38,881 nt of DNA from an uncultured Clostridia bacterium (GCA_958419945.1 CATZIC010000010.1:1-38881), one strand, 5' to 3'; counted from the stretch's first letter, positions 25,073-33,030 are shown. A program made the numbers and translations. Notes: a model not told the origin generated them from the letters alone.

Positions 25073-25877
25073 CATTGACAAATTATTTAAAAATTTTGTA
25101 AAGGACTATCTTAAGACAAAGCCCAAATTAAACGGCGATGACGTCGACTCTCAGACCGAAGCCCTTTATGCACAGTTTAATAAAACCAATTTTGAAGAGC
25201 TTGACGGCAAAACTCCCGCAGAATTTTATCTTGATAAAAAAGACGATCTCGTGGAGATTTTGACCGAGCATTTTAAATGCGGAGTACCCGTTTCCGACTA
25301 TCTTATCGACGCTTTGATAGACTATGCGAAAGAGGAAGATTTAGCAAAGTTTTTAAGCGAAGAAACCGATAGCGATATGCTTTTGGTGGTCTTGGAAGTC
25401 TTATCCCACATGGGTGCAAAAAGTTGCGATAATCGGCTTATAGCCTTACTTTTCGGTAACACGTCGGACGAAGTTAAGGACTTTTGTGCGGAAATGCTTT
25501 CGGGTAAGGACCTAGAAAACGAACTTATCGAATACTGCAATAAGTCTACCAACGTAAGCGGCTCTATTTGCGAACTTTTATCCGAACAAAAAAAGGGTAA
25601 TAAAGAGATAGCTAAAATTTTGGAGCAAGAGTTTTTAAAACATACCGATAAAGCGCCGGAATATTGTTCTTACCTTGTGGAATACGGCGACGAGGGCTGT
25701 TTGCCAAGTTTATACAGTGCGTTAGAAAACGCAAGCGATTACGTTTGCTATAAGGAAATAGGTCTTGCAATCGAGGCGCTTGGCGGCAACTTTGACAGTT
25801 CAAAGGATTTTTCCAAGGATAAAAATTATATCAAAATAAAAGAGGCCGGTAAAAATGAGCATAAAGATAACGGTTAA
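25059..25877 (+). CDS. HEAT-repeat-like helical protein of unknown function
   Basis: This 272-residue acidic protein is made of repeated helix pairs such as L-L-V-V-L-E-V-L-S-H-M-G and the segment around D-E-V-K-D-F-C-A-E-M-L, resembling HEAT/ARM-type scaffolds. No enzyme motif and no signal peptide are visible. It overlaps the TPR gene (14 nt) and the next gene (23 nt), so the three are probably made together and may form one complex (inferred). A palindromic repeat (25427-25454) encodes D-N-R-L-I-A at residues 124-129 between two helices. Confidence 0.65.
   Translation: MKTVDIDKLFKNFVKDYLKTKPKLNGDDVDSQTEALYAQFNKTNFEELDGKTPAEFYLDKKDDLVEILTEHFKCGVPVSDYLIDALIDYAKEEDLAKFLSEETDSDMLLVVLEVLSHMGAKSCDNRLIALLFGNTSDEVKDFCAEMLSGKDLENELIEYCNKSTNVSGSICELLSEQKKGNKEIAKILEQEFLKHTDKAPEYCSYLVEYGDEGCLPSLYSALENASDYVCYKEIGLAIEALGGNFDSSKDFSKDKNYIKIKEAGKNEHKDNG
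25427..25454 (-). repeat. Interspersed palindromic repeat copy, in CDS
   Basis: On the minus strand it reads AAAAGTAAGGCTATAAGCCG then ATTATCG. It encodes D-N-R-L-I-A in the HEAT-like gene. Confidence 0.75.
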
Positions 25878-26397
25878 CGACGTTGATGCAGAACTTGATC
25901 AAAGCAAATTTTTCGGTGAAATACTTCTTCCCGAAAAGTGGCTTGAAGATGACGTTTTTTCACCCGAAGAAATGTTTCTTTGCCAACTTAATTTAAGCGA
26001 AGTTTATGAATCGGTCGGCAAAACCATGCTTCCCGAAAGCGGAATGTTGTACTTTTTCATAGATTATCAAAAAAATCCGCAGGCGGTCGTTCGTTATTTC
26101 GACGGCGAAGCGGACGCTTATACTATGTTTAACGAGGATTGGGAAGGGGACTACGACGTTTATACGGAGTGGCCTATGGAATTTAGCCTTCAAGCTTCCG
26201 ATAAGGACACCGCCATGCTTATAAAAGACGAAAACGTAGGAGAGGGCGAAGTTGCGCTTTTAAGATACGTTTCAAATAGCCTTGACGTAGATTTTTTATC
26301 GGACTCCGAATGTGTAATGTATTTTATGATTTCCGAAAAGGATTTAAGGGAAGGAAACTTTAGTAAGGTTTACCTTAAAACCGTAAACCTTGACTGA
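25855..26397 (+). CDS. DUF1963/YwqG-like protein
   Basis: This 180-residue acidic protein contains M-F-L-C-Q-L-N-L-S-E followed by P-E-S-G-M-L-Y-F-F-I-D, the motif series of the YwqG/DUF1963 family (there usually F-L-x-Q-I-n and G-x-L-x-F-F-x-D). The biochemical function of that family is not established. It is shorter than typical members (about 250 residues), so part of the fold may be missing. It starts 23 nt inside the preceding gene and is the last of the overlapping hslO-TPR-HEAT-YwqG set; no clear terminator follows. Confidence 0.65.
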   Translation: MSIKITVNDVDAELDQSKFFGEILLPEKWLEDDVFSPEEMFLCQLNLSEVYESVGKTMLPESGMLYFFIDYQKNPQAVVRYFDGEADAYTMFNEDWEGDYDVYTEWPMEFSLQASDKDTAMLIKDENVGEGEVALLRYVSNSLDVDFLSDSECVMYFMISEKDLREGNFSKVYLKTVNLD

Positions 26398-26472
26398 TTT
26401 ATTATTTGCTCCAAAACCTATTTAAATTATCATTGCGAAGATCATTTACACGAAAAGTCCGTTAACATCTCT

Positions 26473-26509
26473 CCGTCATTGCGAGGAGCGTTAGCTCCGT
26501 GGCAATCCA
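26473..26509. repeat. REP/MITE-like palindrome
   Basis: ATTGC(26478-26482) pairs with GCAAT (26502-26506) and GGAGC (26485-26489) with GCTCC (26494-26498) around GTTA. The form CGTCATTGCGAGGAGC...GTGGCAATCC is a well-known type of intergenic palindrome seen in many bacteria. A partial similar string, ATCATTGCGAAGATCA, lies about 45 nt upstream. Confidence 0.7.
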
Positions 26510-26602
26510 GACACCAAGCCTAAAATAGCGAATTTAAGAATATTTACGTTTTTTTACCTTTTTTGTTTAAAAATCGTTGCGTAAAACGGCATAATGTGAT
26601 AT

Positions 26603-26608
26603 TATAAT
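26603..26608 (+). promoter_or_regulatory. Candidate -10 element of the tRNA-Glu gene
   Basis: TATAAT (26603-26608) lies 17 nt before the tRNA. The best -35-like string, TTGCGT (26577-26582), has a 20-nt spacer, so only the -10 is called. Confidence 0.4.
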
Positions 26609-26625
26609 CGGGCAGTAAAACTTAC

Positions 26626-26700
26626 GGCCTCATGGTCAAGCGGTTAAGACGTCGCCCTCTCACGGCGAAAACAGGGGTTCGAGTCCCCTTGGGGCTACCA
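26626..26700 (+). tRNA. tRNA-Glu (anticodon CTC)
   Basis: A full cloverleaf can be drawn. The acceptor stem pairs GGCCTCA with TGGGGCT (two G-U pairs), the anticodon stem TCGCC/GGCGA surrounds the loop CTCTCAC with anticodon CTC, the T-arm AGGGG-TTCGAGT-CCCCT follows, and the discriminator A plus CCA is encoded (26698-26700). It reads GAG codons. A terminator follows at once, so it is transcribed alone. Confidence 0.95.
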
Positions 26701-26703
26701 TAC

Positions 26704-26732
26704 AAAAAGGAAGGCAACAAGCCTTCCTTTTT
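26704..26732 (+). terminator. Intrinsic terminator of tRNA-Glu
   Basis: AAAAAGGAAGGC and GCCTTCCTTTTT form a perfect 12-bp stem around AACAA. Confidence 0.9.
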
Positions 26733-26747
26733 GCGTGTACAAACAAG

Positions 26748-26848
26748 GGGGGCTCGAACGGGCGGGCAGTCGCAAGGCGACCAAACGCAACGGTGCTATA
26801 TTTGCCGCACAGGCGTGATAGTAAACAAAGTTTACGGAGCGAGTCCCC
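26748..26848. other. Cloverleaf-like structured element downstream of the tRNA
   Basis: A closing stem pairs GGGGGCTCG (26748-26756) with CGAGTCCCC (26840-26848; one G-U pair). It encloses three hairpins: GTCGC/GCGAC (26769-26781), ACGC+GTGC/GCAC+GCGT (26785-26816) and GTAAAC/GTTTAC (26821-26835). The last 10 bases (CGAGTCCCCT) repeat the 3' half of the tRNA-Glu T-arm (26679-26688). It is not a canonical tRNA: there is no usable anticodon loop or CCA. It could be an RNA, or a small mobile element that captured a tRNA end. Confidence 0.4.
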
Positions 26849-26850
26849 TC

Positions 26851-26888
26851 AAAAAGAAACGCTAATCAAACGGCGTTTTCTTTTTGTA
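26851..26888 (+). terminator. Terminator-like hairpin after the cloverleaf-like element
   Basis: AAAAAGAAACGC (26851-26862) pairs with GCGTTTTCTTTTT (26873-26885, one bulge), followed by T-rich sequence. Between here and the gene at 27165 (277 nt) I see only A+T-rich DNA with short repeats. Confidence 0.7.
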
Positions 26889-26997
26889 TTTTTTACTTTT
26901 CATTCTTCATTTTTCTCTAAATTGCAAAGGTGTACACTAAAAGTAGACAAAAAAGAAAGTTAAAGGGAAAAATCTATTGATTATTCAAAAATAAGGT

Positions 26998-27108
26998 TAA
27001 ATTTTCACATAAATAGTGGTAAATTTTCACGGATTGGAATTTAATATTGTATACAAATCTCTAAAAGTATGTTACAATATACATAATTAAAAGATACATA
27101 ATTAAAAG
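26998..27108 (+). repeat. Short direct repeats upstream of the BspA-like gene
   Basis: TAAATTTTCAC occurs at 26998-27008 and 27020-27030 (22 bp apart, two helix turns), and a 15-nt unit ATACATAATTAAAAG is perfectly duplicated in tandem (27079-27093, 27094-27108). A -10-like TACAAT (27073-27078) lies between them, so they flank the likely promoter. Confidence 0.6.
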
Positions 27109-27164
27109 TAAAAAACTTTTAAATTTTAACAAAAAATCTTTAAATATTTGAGGAGAAAAGCAAA

Positions 27165-28892
27165 ATGAAGAAAAAACTAATATCGTGCTTTATAGCGGCT
27201 TTGGCGCTTTTTTGCGTTATTTTGGGTGTTACCGGCTGCGTAAACCCTTCAGACAGTTCGTCTCATAGTGGCAGCGGTGGGCATGAACATAGTTATACTC
27301 AAACGGTAGTTGAGCCTACCTGCTCAAAAAAGGGTTTTACTTTAAACGAATGTTCTTGCGGGGACAGTTATGAAAGCGACGAAACCCCAATCGATCCAAA
27401 CGGTCATAATTATGACGAAAACGGTCGTTGTAAGCTTTGTAATCTTATGCTTTCGACAGACGGCGTTGTGTACGAATTGTCAGGTGACGGCACTTATGCG
27501 GAAGTCGTCGGCTACGAAGGCACGGAAACGAAGGTTAATATTGCTTCCACTTTTAACAATTTGCCGGTTAAAAGCATTAAAAAAGACGCTTTTAAGAACT
27601 TAGAAAAAATATCAAGCGTATTTATCCCCGATAGCGTAGAAAGCATTGGTGATTGGGCTTTTTACGGTTGCGACGGACTTACAGGTGTAACAATCGGCAA
27701 CGGAGTAACAACTATTGGTGATTATGTGTTTTGCGGTTGTGACAGACTTGCAAGCGTGATAATGGGTAACAGTGTAACAAGTATAGGTAAGGAGGCGTTT
27801 TATAATTGCGATGGACTTCAAAGCATCAAAATACCTGAAACAGTAACAAGTATCGAAGAAGGTGCGTTTACCGATTGCGACGGACTTACAAGTATAAAGA
27901 TACCCGAAGCAGTAACAAGTATTGCCGATTCTACGTTTGCAAGTTGCGGTAAACTTGCAAGTGTAACGTTTGGGAATAATGTAACAAGTATTGGCGCTGG
28001 TGCCTTTTCCGCTTCCGGACTTACGGATATCAAAATTCCGGAAACAGTGGAAAGCATTGGAAATAACGCATTTAATAGATGCGTAAAACTTACAAGTATC
28101 AAAATTCCTGAATCTGTAACAAGCATTGGTGAATCTGCGTTTTCCTTTTGCGATAACCTTACGACCGTAACAATCGGTAGTGGCATAACAAGTATCAGTG
28201 ATTATGCGTTTTACTATTGCGGAAAACTTACAACCTTAACAATCGGTAACAGCGTAAAAAGTATAGGTGAGCGTGCGTTTAGCTACTGCGAAGCTCTTAC
28301 AAATTTAACAATCCCGGAAGCTGTAACAAGTATCGGTAATGAGGCTTTTTACTATTGCAAAGCTCTTACAAGTTTAACAATCCCGGAAGCTGTAACAATC
28401 ATTGGTGAAAGTGCTTTTAATTATTGTGAAGCTCTTAAAAGTGTATACTATTTAGGCACTGTAGATCAATGGGTGCAAATTGATTTTAGTAATTCTTCCA
28501 GCAATCCGCTATGCTACTCCGATGAACTATACATAAACAATCAATTGCTAGTGGAAACAGAAATTGCTGCGACTGAAATTAAAAAATTTGCCTTTTCCGG
28601 TTGTGGTGAACTTCAAAGCGTAACGATTTCAGAGGCGGTAACAAGTATAGGCAATGCAGCGTTTTCAAATTGCAATAAACTTGCAAGTATAACAATCGGT
28701 GACAGCGTAACAAGTATTGGTAATTCTGCGTTTAATAATTGCGATGGGCTTACAAGTATCAAAATACCTGAAGCAGTAACAAGTATTGGTGCTTATACCT
28801 TCTATAATTGCGATGGGCTTACAAGTATCAAAATACCTGAAGCAGTAACAAGTATTGGTAATTCTGCGTTCGGCAATTGCACAGGACTTTAA
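27165..28892 (+). CDS. BspA-like leucine-rich-repeat lipoprotein, N-terminal part (interrupted by in-frame TAA)
   Basis: The 575-residue product starts with a signal peptide and lipobox V-T-G-C, then a small Cys/His-rich module (P-T-C-S-K-K-G-F...C-S-C-G-D...H-N-Y-D-E-N-G-R-C-K-L-C), and from about residue 100 a series of 23-residue LRR_5/BspA repeats of the form A-F-x-x-C-x-x-L-T-S-[IV]-x-I-P-x-x-V-T-S-I-G. Such proteins sit on the cell surface and bind host or bacterial partners. AGGAG upstream supports the start. The TAA at 28890-28892 falls in the middle of a repeat and the same frame continues open to 31376, so this is the front part of a protein of about 1,400 residues. One segment (28741-28790) is repeated without change 69 nt later. 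Confidence 0.85.
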   Translation: MKKKLISCFIAALALFCVILGVTGCVNPSDSSSHSGSGGHEHSYTQTVVEPTCSKKGFTLNECSCGDSYESDETPIDPNGHNYDENGRCKLCNLMLSTDGVVYELSGDGTYAEVVGYEGTETKVNIASTFNNLPVKSIKKDAFKNLEKISSVFIPDSVESIGDWAFYGCDGLTGVTIGNGVTTIGDYVFCGCDRLASVIMGNSVTSIGKEAFYNCDGLQSIKIPETVTSIEEGAFTDCDGLTSIKIPEAVTSIADSTFASCGKLASVTFGNNVTSIGAGAFSASGLTDIKIPETVESIGNNAFNRCVKLTSIKIPESVTSIGESAFSFCDNLTTVTIGSGITSISDYAFYYCGKLTTLTIGNSVKSIGERAFSYCEALTNLTIPEAVTSIGNEAFYYCKALTSLTIPEAVTIIGESAFNYCEALKSVYYLGTVDQWVQIDFSNSSSNPLCYSDELYINNQLLVETEIAATEIKKFAFSGCGELQSVTISEAVTSIGNAAFSNCNKLASITIGDSVTSIGNSAFNNCDGLTSIKIPEAVTSIGAYTFYNCDGLTSIKIPEAVTSIGNSAFGNCTGL

Positions 28893-29132
28893 AGCTTCAA
28901 AATACCTGATAATGTTGAAAGCATTGGTAAGTATGCCTTCAGTGATTGCAAAAATCTTTCAAGCGTAACAATCGGAAGCGCCGTAGCAAGTATCGGCGAG
29001 TATGCTTTTTATAATTGCAAAGCAATTCAAAGCGTACACTATACCGGTACCGTAGATCAATGGGTACAAATCGAATTTAACAATTCCTATACCAATCCGC
29101 CTTATAGCAATCCGCTTATATACTCAAAAAAA

Positions 29133-31376
29133 TTGTACGTAAATGATCAATTGCTAACGGAAGCTAATATTACAACTGCAACTATAATCAAGGGATATGC
29201 GTTTTATGGCTATAGCGAACTAAAAAGCCTAACTATTCCAGATTGTGTAACAAGTGTATCAGCGACTGCATTTTACGATTGCCAAGGATTAGTAAGCGTA
29301 ACTTGTCCTACTATTGCATTGGAACGTATTCCCAAAACTATCAAAACGGTTGTTATAACGTCTGGAGATAGCATCGGTGAGAATGCACTTCACTCTTGCG
29401 GTGAACTTACAAGCGTAATTATACCGGAAACAGTAACGAGTATTGGTAGGTCAGCGTTCTATGGATGTATAAAACTTACAAACATAACAGTCCCGAAAAG
29501 CGTAACAAAGATTGAGGAGTTAGCCTTTGGTAGTTGTCCTAGGCTTATTGAGGTGTGTAACAAATCCTCTCTTAAAATTACAGCGGGTAGCGAGGATAAT
29601 GGTTGCGTAGGTTACAACGCAAGGAACATTTATACGCCGACGAGCGGACAAAGTAAATTGTCAACTGTTAATGATTTTGTTTTATACACCGACGGGGATA
29701 ATAAAGTCTTAGTTAGTTACATCGGCAACGAATCAAATCTTATTTTGCCTGAAGGAATTACTGAAATATTTCAAGATGCTTTCTATGACTCGACATGGGT
29801 TACAGGTATAACAATACCGGAAACAGTGGAGATTATCGGCGATCGCGCTTTCTTATGTTGCTCGGGACTAAAGAGCATAATAATCCCTGATAATGTTACA
29901 ATTATAGGCGAGGATGCGTTCTGTTATTGCGAAAACCTTTCAAGCGTAACAATCGGCAACAGCGTTACAAGTATCGGTGAAGAAGCCTTTTCATATTGCA
30001 GCGAACTTACAAACATAACAATTCCCGATACGGTAACAAGTATCGGTTACGGTGCCTTTTCATATTGCAGCAGACTTACAAGCATCGAAATTCCGGATAG
30101 TGTTACAAGTATTGGCGAAGAAGCCTTCGATAATTGCACAAGGCTAAAAAACGTGACAATAGGAACCGGCGTAACGGCTATCGGTACAGGGGCGTTTAAT
30201 GGTACAGCGTACTATAACGACAGTAGTAACTGGGAAAATGACGTATTATATATTGGTAAACATTTAATCAAAGCAAAAAGTACTCTATCAAGTACTTGTC
30301 AAATTAAAGAAGGTACTTTAACTATTGCAGATTATGCATTCAGTGGTTGTGCGAAAATTTCAAGCGTAACAATTCCTGAAAGCGTAGTAAGTATCGGTAT
30401 TCCATGCTTCAACGGCTGCACGAATCTCAGTAGAATGATCGTAGACTCAAATAATAAAAACTATAAATCTATTGACGGTAATCTTTATAGTAAAGACGGA
30501 ACAACGCTAATTCGATATGCTATCGGTCAAGCAGGACCGAGTTTTGTGGTCCCCGAATCAGTTACGAGTATCGGCATGAATGCGTTTATGAGTGCCAACT
30601 ATCTTATAAGTATAACAATTTCTGACAGTGTCACGAGTATCGGTCAGGAAGCGTTTGCCTTTTGCGAAAGACTTACAAGTATTATAATCCCCAACAACGT
30701 AACGAGTATTGGTTATGAAACGTTCAAGAATTGCTATAAACTTGTAGAAGTATATAATAGATCGGCACTTAATATAACGGCTGGTAGTGAAGATAATGGA
30801 TACATAGGTTATTATGCAAAGAACATATATACGCCAACAAACGGCCAAAGCAAGTTATCAACTGTCAATGGTTGCATTATTTATACCGACGGTGATAACA
30901 AGATTTTAGTCGGCTATATTGGTAATGAAGCAAATCTTGTTTTGCCAGAAAGCATTACCGAAATATACAAATATGCGTTTTTCGGTTGTGACGTACTAAA
31001 AAGTGTAACAATCTCAAATGGTGTAAAAAGCATAGGCGAAAGAGCTTTCAGTGAATGCAGAGAACTAAAAAGTGTAACAATTCCGGATAGCATAGCGAGC
31101 ATCGGTGATTATACGTTTGAATATTGTGAAAAACTTACGAGTATAGTAATCCCGAAAACCATGATGAGTATCGGTTATTGTGCGTTTGACGGTTGCACAG
31201 AGCTCGCAAGCGTTTATTACAAAGGCACTGCTTCACAATGGCAGTACGTATTCATACTATCAAATAATGAAAGTATAAAAAATGCTACAAAATATTACTA
31301 TTCCGAAACTAAGCCGACCGAAAGTGGTAACTATTGGCATTTTGATGCTGACGGCAAAATTGTAATATGGGAATAG
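29133..31376 (+). CDS. BspA-like leucine-rich-repeat protein, C-terminal part of the interrupted gene
   Basis: The frame is the same as that of the preceding ORF and is open from 28893 right after its TAA. The nominal TTG start at 29133 has no ribosome binding site and lies inside a repeated module, so this is most likely the back part of the same gene rather than a separate one. It holds further LRR_5 repeats and two copies of an A-G-S-E-D-N-G-x-x-G-Y...Y-T-P-T-x-G-Q-S-K-L-S-T-V-N module (about nt 29550-29750 and 30740-30950). It ends with a typical terminal stretch (A-S-V-Y-Y-K-G-T-A-S-Q-W) and a short tail. No membrane anchor is seen at the C-terminus. It is translated only if the TAA is read through or the ORF restarts. 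Confidence 0.7.
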   Translation: MYVNDQLLTEANITTATIIKGYAFYGYSELKSLTIPDCVTSVSATAFYDCQGLVSVTCPTIALERIPKTIKTVVITSGDSIGENALHSCGELTSVIIPETVTSIGRSAFYGCIKLTNITVPKSVTKIEELAFGSCPRLIEVCNKSSLKITAGSEDNGCVGYNARNIYTPTSGQSKLSTVNDFVLYTDGDNKVLVSYIGNESNLILPEGITEIFQDAFYDSTWVTGITIPETVEIIGDRAFLCCSGLKSIIIPDNVTIIGEDAFCYCENLSSVTIGNSVTSIGEEAFSYCSELTNITIPDTVTSIGYGAFSYCSRLTSIEIPDSVTSIGEEAFDNCTRLKNVTIGTGVTAIGTGAFNGTAYYNDSSNWENDVLYIGKHLIKAKSTLSSTCQIKEGTLTIADYAFSGCAKISSVTIPESVVSIGIPCFNGCTNLSRMIVDSNNKNYKSIDGNLYSKDGTTLIRYAIGQAGPSFVVPESVTSIGMNAFMSANYLISITISDSVTSIGQEAFAFCERLTSIIIPNNVTSIGYETFKNCYKLVEVYNRSALNITAGSEDNGYIGYYAKNIYTPTNGQSKLSTVNGCIIYTDGDNKILVGYIGNEANLVLPESITEIYKYAFFGCDVLKSVTISNGVKSIGERAFSECRELKSVTIPDSIASIGDYTFEYCEKLTSIVIPKTMMSIGYCAFDGCTELASVYYKGTASQWQYVFILSNNESIKNATKYYYSETKPTESGNYWHFDADGKIVIWE

Positions 31377-31466
31377 TCCGTTTCGTCACTTTCTAAAAAT
31401 TACTTCTAATTCCACAATGCATCGTTGGCATATTTCATGGCGAAGCTATTTCATTGCCGCAAGGCA

Positions 31467-31492
31467 AAAGTCCGCCAATAAGCCCATTATCG
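31467..31492 (+). repeat. Interspersed palindromic repeat copy, intergenic
   Basis: AAAAGTCCGCCAATAAGCCC then ATTATC: two substitutions from the consensus, between the BspA-like gene and the bioY terminator. Confidence 0.75.
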
Positions 31493-31503
31493 CCACAATT
31501 TAC

Positions 31504-31535
31504 AAAAAAAACGGCAGGTTTTACACCTGCCGTTT
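31504..31535 (-). terminator. Intrinsic terminator of the bioY-like gene
   Basis: AAACGGCAGGT (31509-31519) pairs perfectly with ACCTGCCGTTT (31525-31535). Read on the minus strand it is followed by a run of T (the A-run 31504-31511), so it mainly ends minus-strand transcription. Confidence 0.9.
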
Positions 31536-31551
31536 AAACTTATCTATTTCA

Positions 31552-32115
31552 TTATTTTATTTTGTCTTTCAATTTATATGATAGTATCGCTGCAACAGTA
31601 ATTTTTGCAAGGTCGGGAAGAATGAACGGAATTACGCATAGGTCAAGCACAGCAGTTAAACCGATAGGACCGGTTTGGTTCATATAAACCACCATGAACC
31701 AAGCGGTTCCGAAACCGAAATACACGACTGCGCCCAAAATCATGGAAATCACCATTACGATAAAGGATTTACCGAACAGTTTTTCGATGCCCCAATACAA
31801 AAGCCCCGTAAACAGAAATCCTACAATATAGCCGCCGGTCGTTCCGAATATAACGCCGAAGCCGCCACGGAATCCCGAAAACACGGGTAGCCCTGTCATT
31901 CCGAGAAGGATATAGCAAAGTATTGCCAAAGTTCCGCGCTTACCGCCAAGTATGCCAAGCGCCAAAAAGACTGCAAGGGTCTGAAGGGTAAATGGTACAA
32001 CCGTCGGCACCGTCATAAAAGAGCAGACAGCCAAAAGTGCGGTAAAAAGCCCTATATACGCAACGTCCCTTGCGGTTTTAAGGGAAGTTGTCGACCTTTC
32101 TTTGGTTTGGTTCAT
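31552..32115 (-). CDS. bioY: BioY biotin transporter substrate-binding subunit
   Basis: This 187-residue membrane protein has five to six hydrophobic segments and the BioY landmarks: V-P-F-T-L-Q-T-L-A-V-F-L-A in the first third, G-L-P-V-F-S-G-F-R-G-G-F-G-V-I-F-G-T-T-G-G-Y-I near residue 75, and a late segment with P-F-I-L-P-D-L-A-K. BioY is the S component of ECF-type vitamin transporters and captures biotin; it needs the shared EcfA/A'/T module, which is not in this window. GAGGT upstream of the ATG supports the start. I see no clear BirA operator. Confidence 0.94.
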   Translation of the reverse strand: MNQTKERSTTSLKTARDVAYIGLFTALLAVCSFMTVPTVVPFTLQTLAVFLALGILGGKRGTLAILCYILLGMTGLPVFSGFRGGFGVIFGTTGGYIVGFLFTGLLYWGIEKLFGKSFIVMVISMILGAVVYFGFGTAWFMVVYMNQTGPIGLTAVLDLCVIPFILPDLAKITVAAILSYKLKDKIK

Positions 32116-32181
32116 AATGTTTACCTCGTTATATAATTATTGAAATACTAAAATTTGTGCAAAGCGCAAAACTGCAAAAGT

Positions 32182-32751
32182 TTATGAACGTGGAAATCCG
32201 CAAATTTCATAAAGAAAATTTTCAAAAATTACGGTATCCGAATGGCTTATAAAAAATTCGGGATGGAACTGCACGCAATATATATTTTTATCTAGGTTTT
32301 CCATACTGGCAACAGGGCAGTCCGCAGTTTTTCCGGTTACGGTAAACCCTTTCGGTACAACGGTTACCATATCGAAGTGTGTCATATATTCGGTTTCCGT
32401 CGTAAGCCCGTTTGTAAGTTTGCCACCTAAAAACTCTACTTTCGTCGGTCCCTCTTCGGGTACGGGCGCTTTTTCCACTCTTCCGCCGAACTTTAATGCG
32501 GTAAGTTGCATGCCGTAGCAAATGCCGAGTATAGGCACGCCGAGGTTGAAAACCTGAAAGTCCAAATCGGGCGAGCCTTCCAAGTAGCTGCAATGCAGGC
32601 TTCCCGATAAAATAACCGCCTGCGGCTTAAATCCGAGGTTATTTAAATCAAAACCGTGCAAAACTATCTCGTAGTCCACGCCGAATTTTTCCATTGCGGC
32701 GGAAAGTAAATCCAATCTTTCCGCCCCGAAGTCAACAATCAAAACCTTCAT
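32182..32751 (-). CDS. Stand-alone class I glutamine amidotransferase (GMP-synthase-like domain)
   Basis: This 189-residue protein is a complete class I glutaminase domain: the nucleophile elbow G-I-C-Y-G-M-Q (about residue 79) and the catalytic His/Glu in H-P-E (about residue 163). The order and the V-D-F-G-A-E...V-I-L-S-G-S start resemble the N-terminal domain of GMP synthase (GuaA), but the usual S-G-G-P is replaced by S-G-S-L and no ATP-pyrophosphatase domain follows. It would release ammonia from glutamine for an unidentified partner, or be a glutamine-hydrolysing paralogue with another role. I start at ATG 32751; a GTG two codons upstream is also in frame. It lies upstream of bioY on the same strand, about 65 nt apart. 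Confidence 0.8.
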   Translation of the reverse strand: MKVLIVDFGAERLDLLSAAMEKFGVDYEIVLHGFDLNNLGFKPQAVILSGSLHCSYLEGSPDLDFQVFNLGVPILGICYGMQLTALKFGGRVEKAPVPEEGPTKVEFLGGKLTNGLTTETEYMTHFDMVTVVPKGFTVTGKTADCPVASMENLDKNIYCVQFHPEFFISHSDTVIFENFLYEICGFPRS

Positions 32752-32917
32752 AATCACCGACAGCGGCTAAAAAATCAAAAGCCGCCACGCACCTATTTTC
32801 AATACTTATATTAGCAAAATCTTATAAAAAAGTAAACAAAATAATGCTTAAAATGGACCAATTACAAGGAATTTGCAAATTTTTAATAGCGAAAATTTTT
32901 CTGCAAGTACGTCTGTT

Positions 32918-32946
32918 TTGCACTTTTTTTAAATTAGGCGTATACT
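32918..32946 (+). promoter_or_regulatory. Sigma-A promoter upstream of the dnaG-rpoD operon
   Basis: TTGCAC (32918-32923), 17-nt spacer, TATACT (32941-32946). Transcription from here would give a leader of about 400 nt before dnaG. Confidence 0.65.
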
Positions 32947-33030
32947 TTCGTCTCACTGATTTTTTTAAAGACTGCCAACCTAAACAAAATAAGTTCACTT
33001 AAATCTTTAAAAATGCGAAGCAATTTTAGG

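Noticed and set aside
26453..26464. AAAAGTCCGTTAAC near the REP-like palindrome
   Set aside because: Only the left arm of the repeat family is present; no core follows.
26632..26865. Open frame of 77 codons across the tRNA and the cloverleaf-like element
   Set aside because: It overlaps the tRNA-Glu gene and two terminators, has no ribosome binding site, and codes for nothing recognisable.
28890..28892. TAA as a recoded sense codon
   Set aside because: Other intact genes in the window, such as the ZIP transporter, end at TAA at their normal family length, so TAA works as a stop here.
27600..31200. Regularly spaced repeats that could suggest a CRISPR array
   Set aside because: The period is 69 nt in a single reading frame and encodes LRR_5/BspA repeats; there are no invariant direct repeats with unique spacers.
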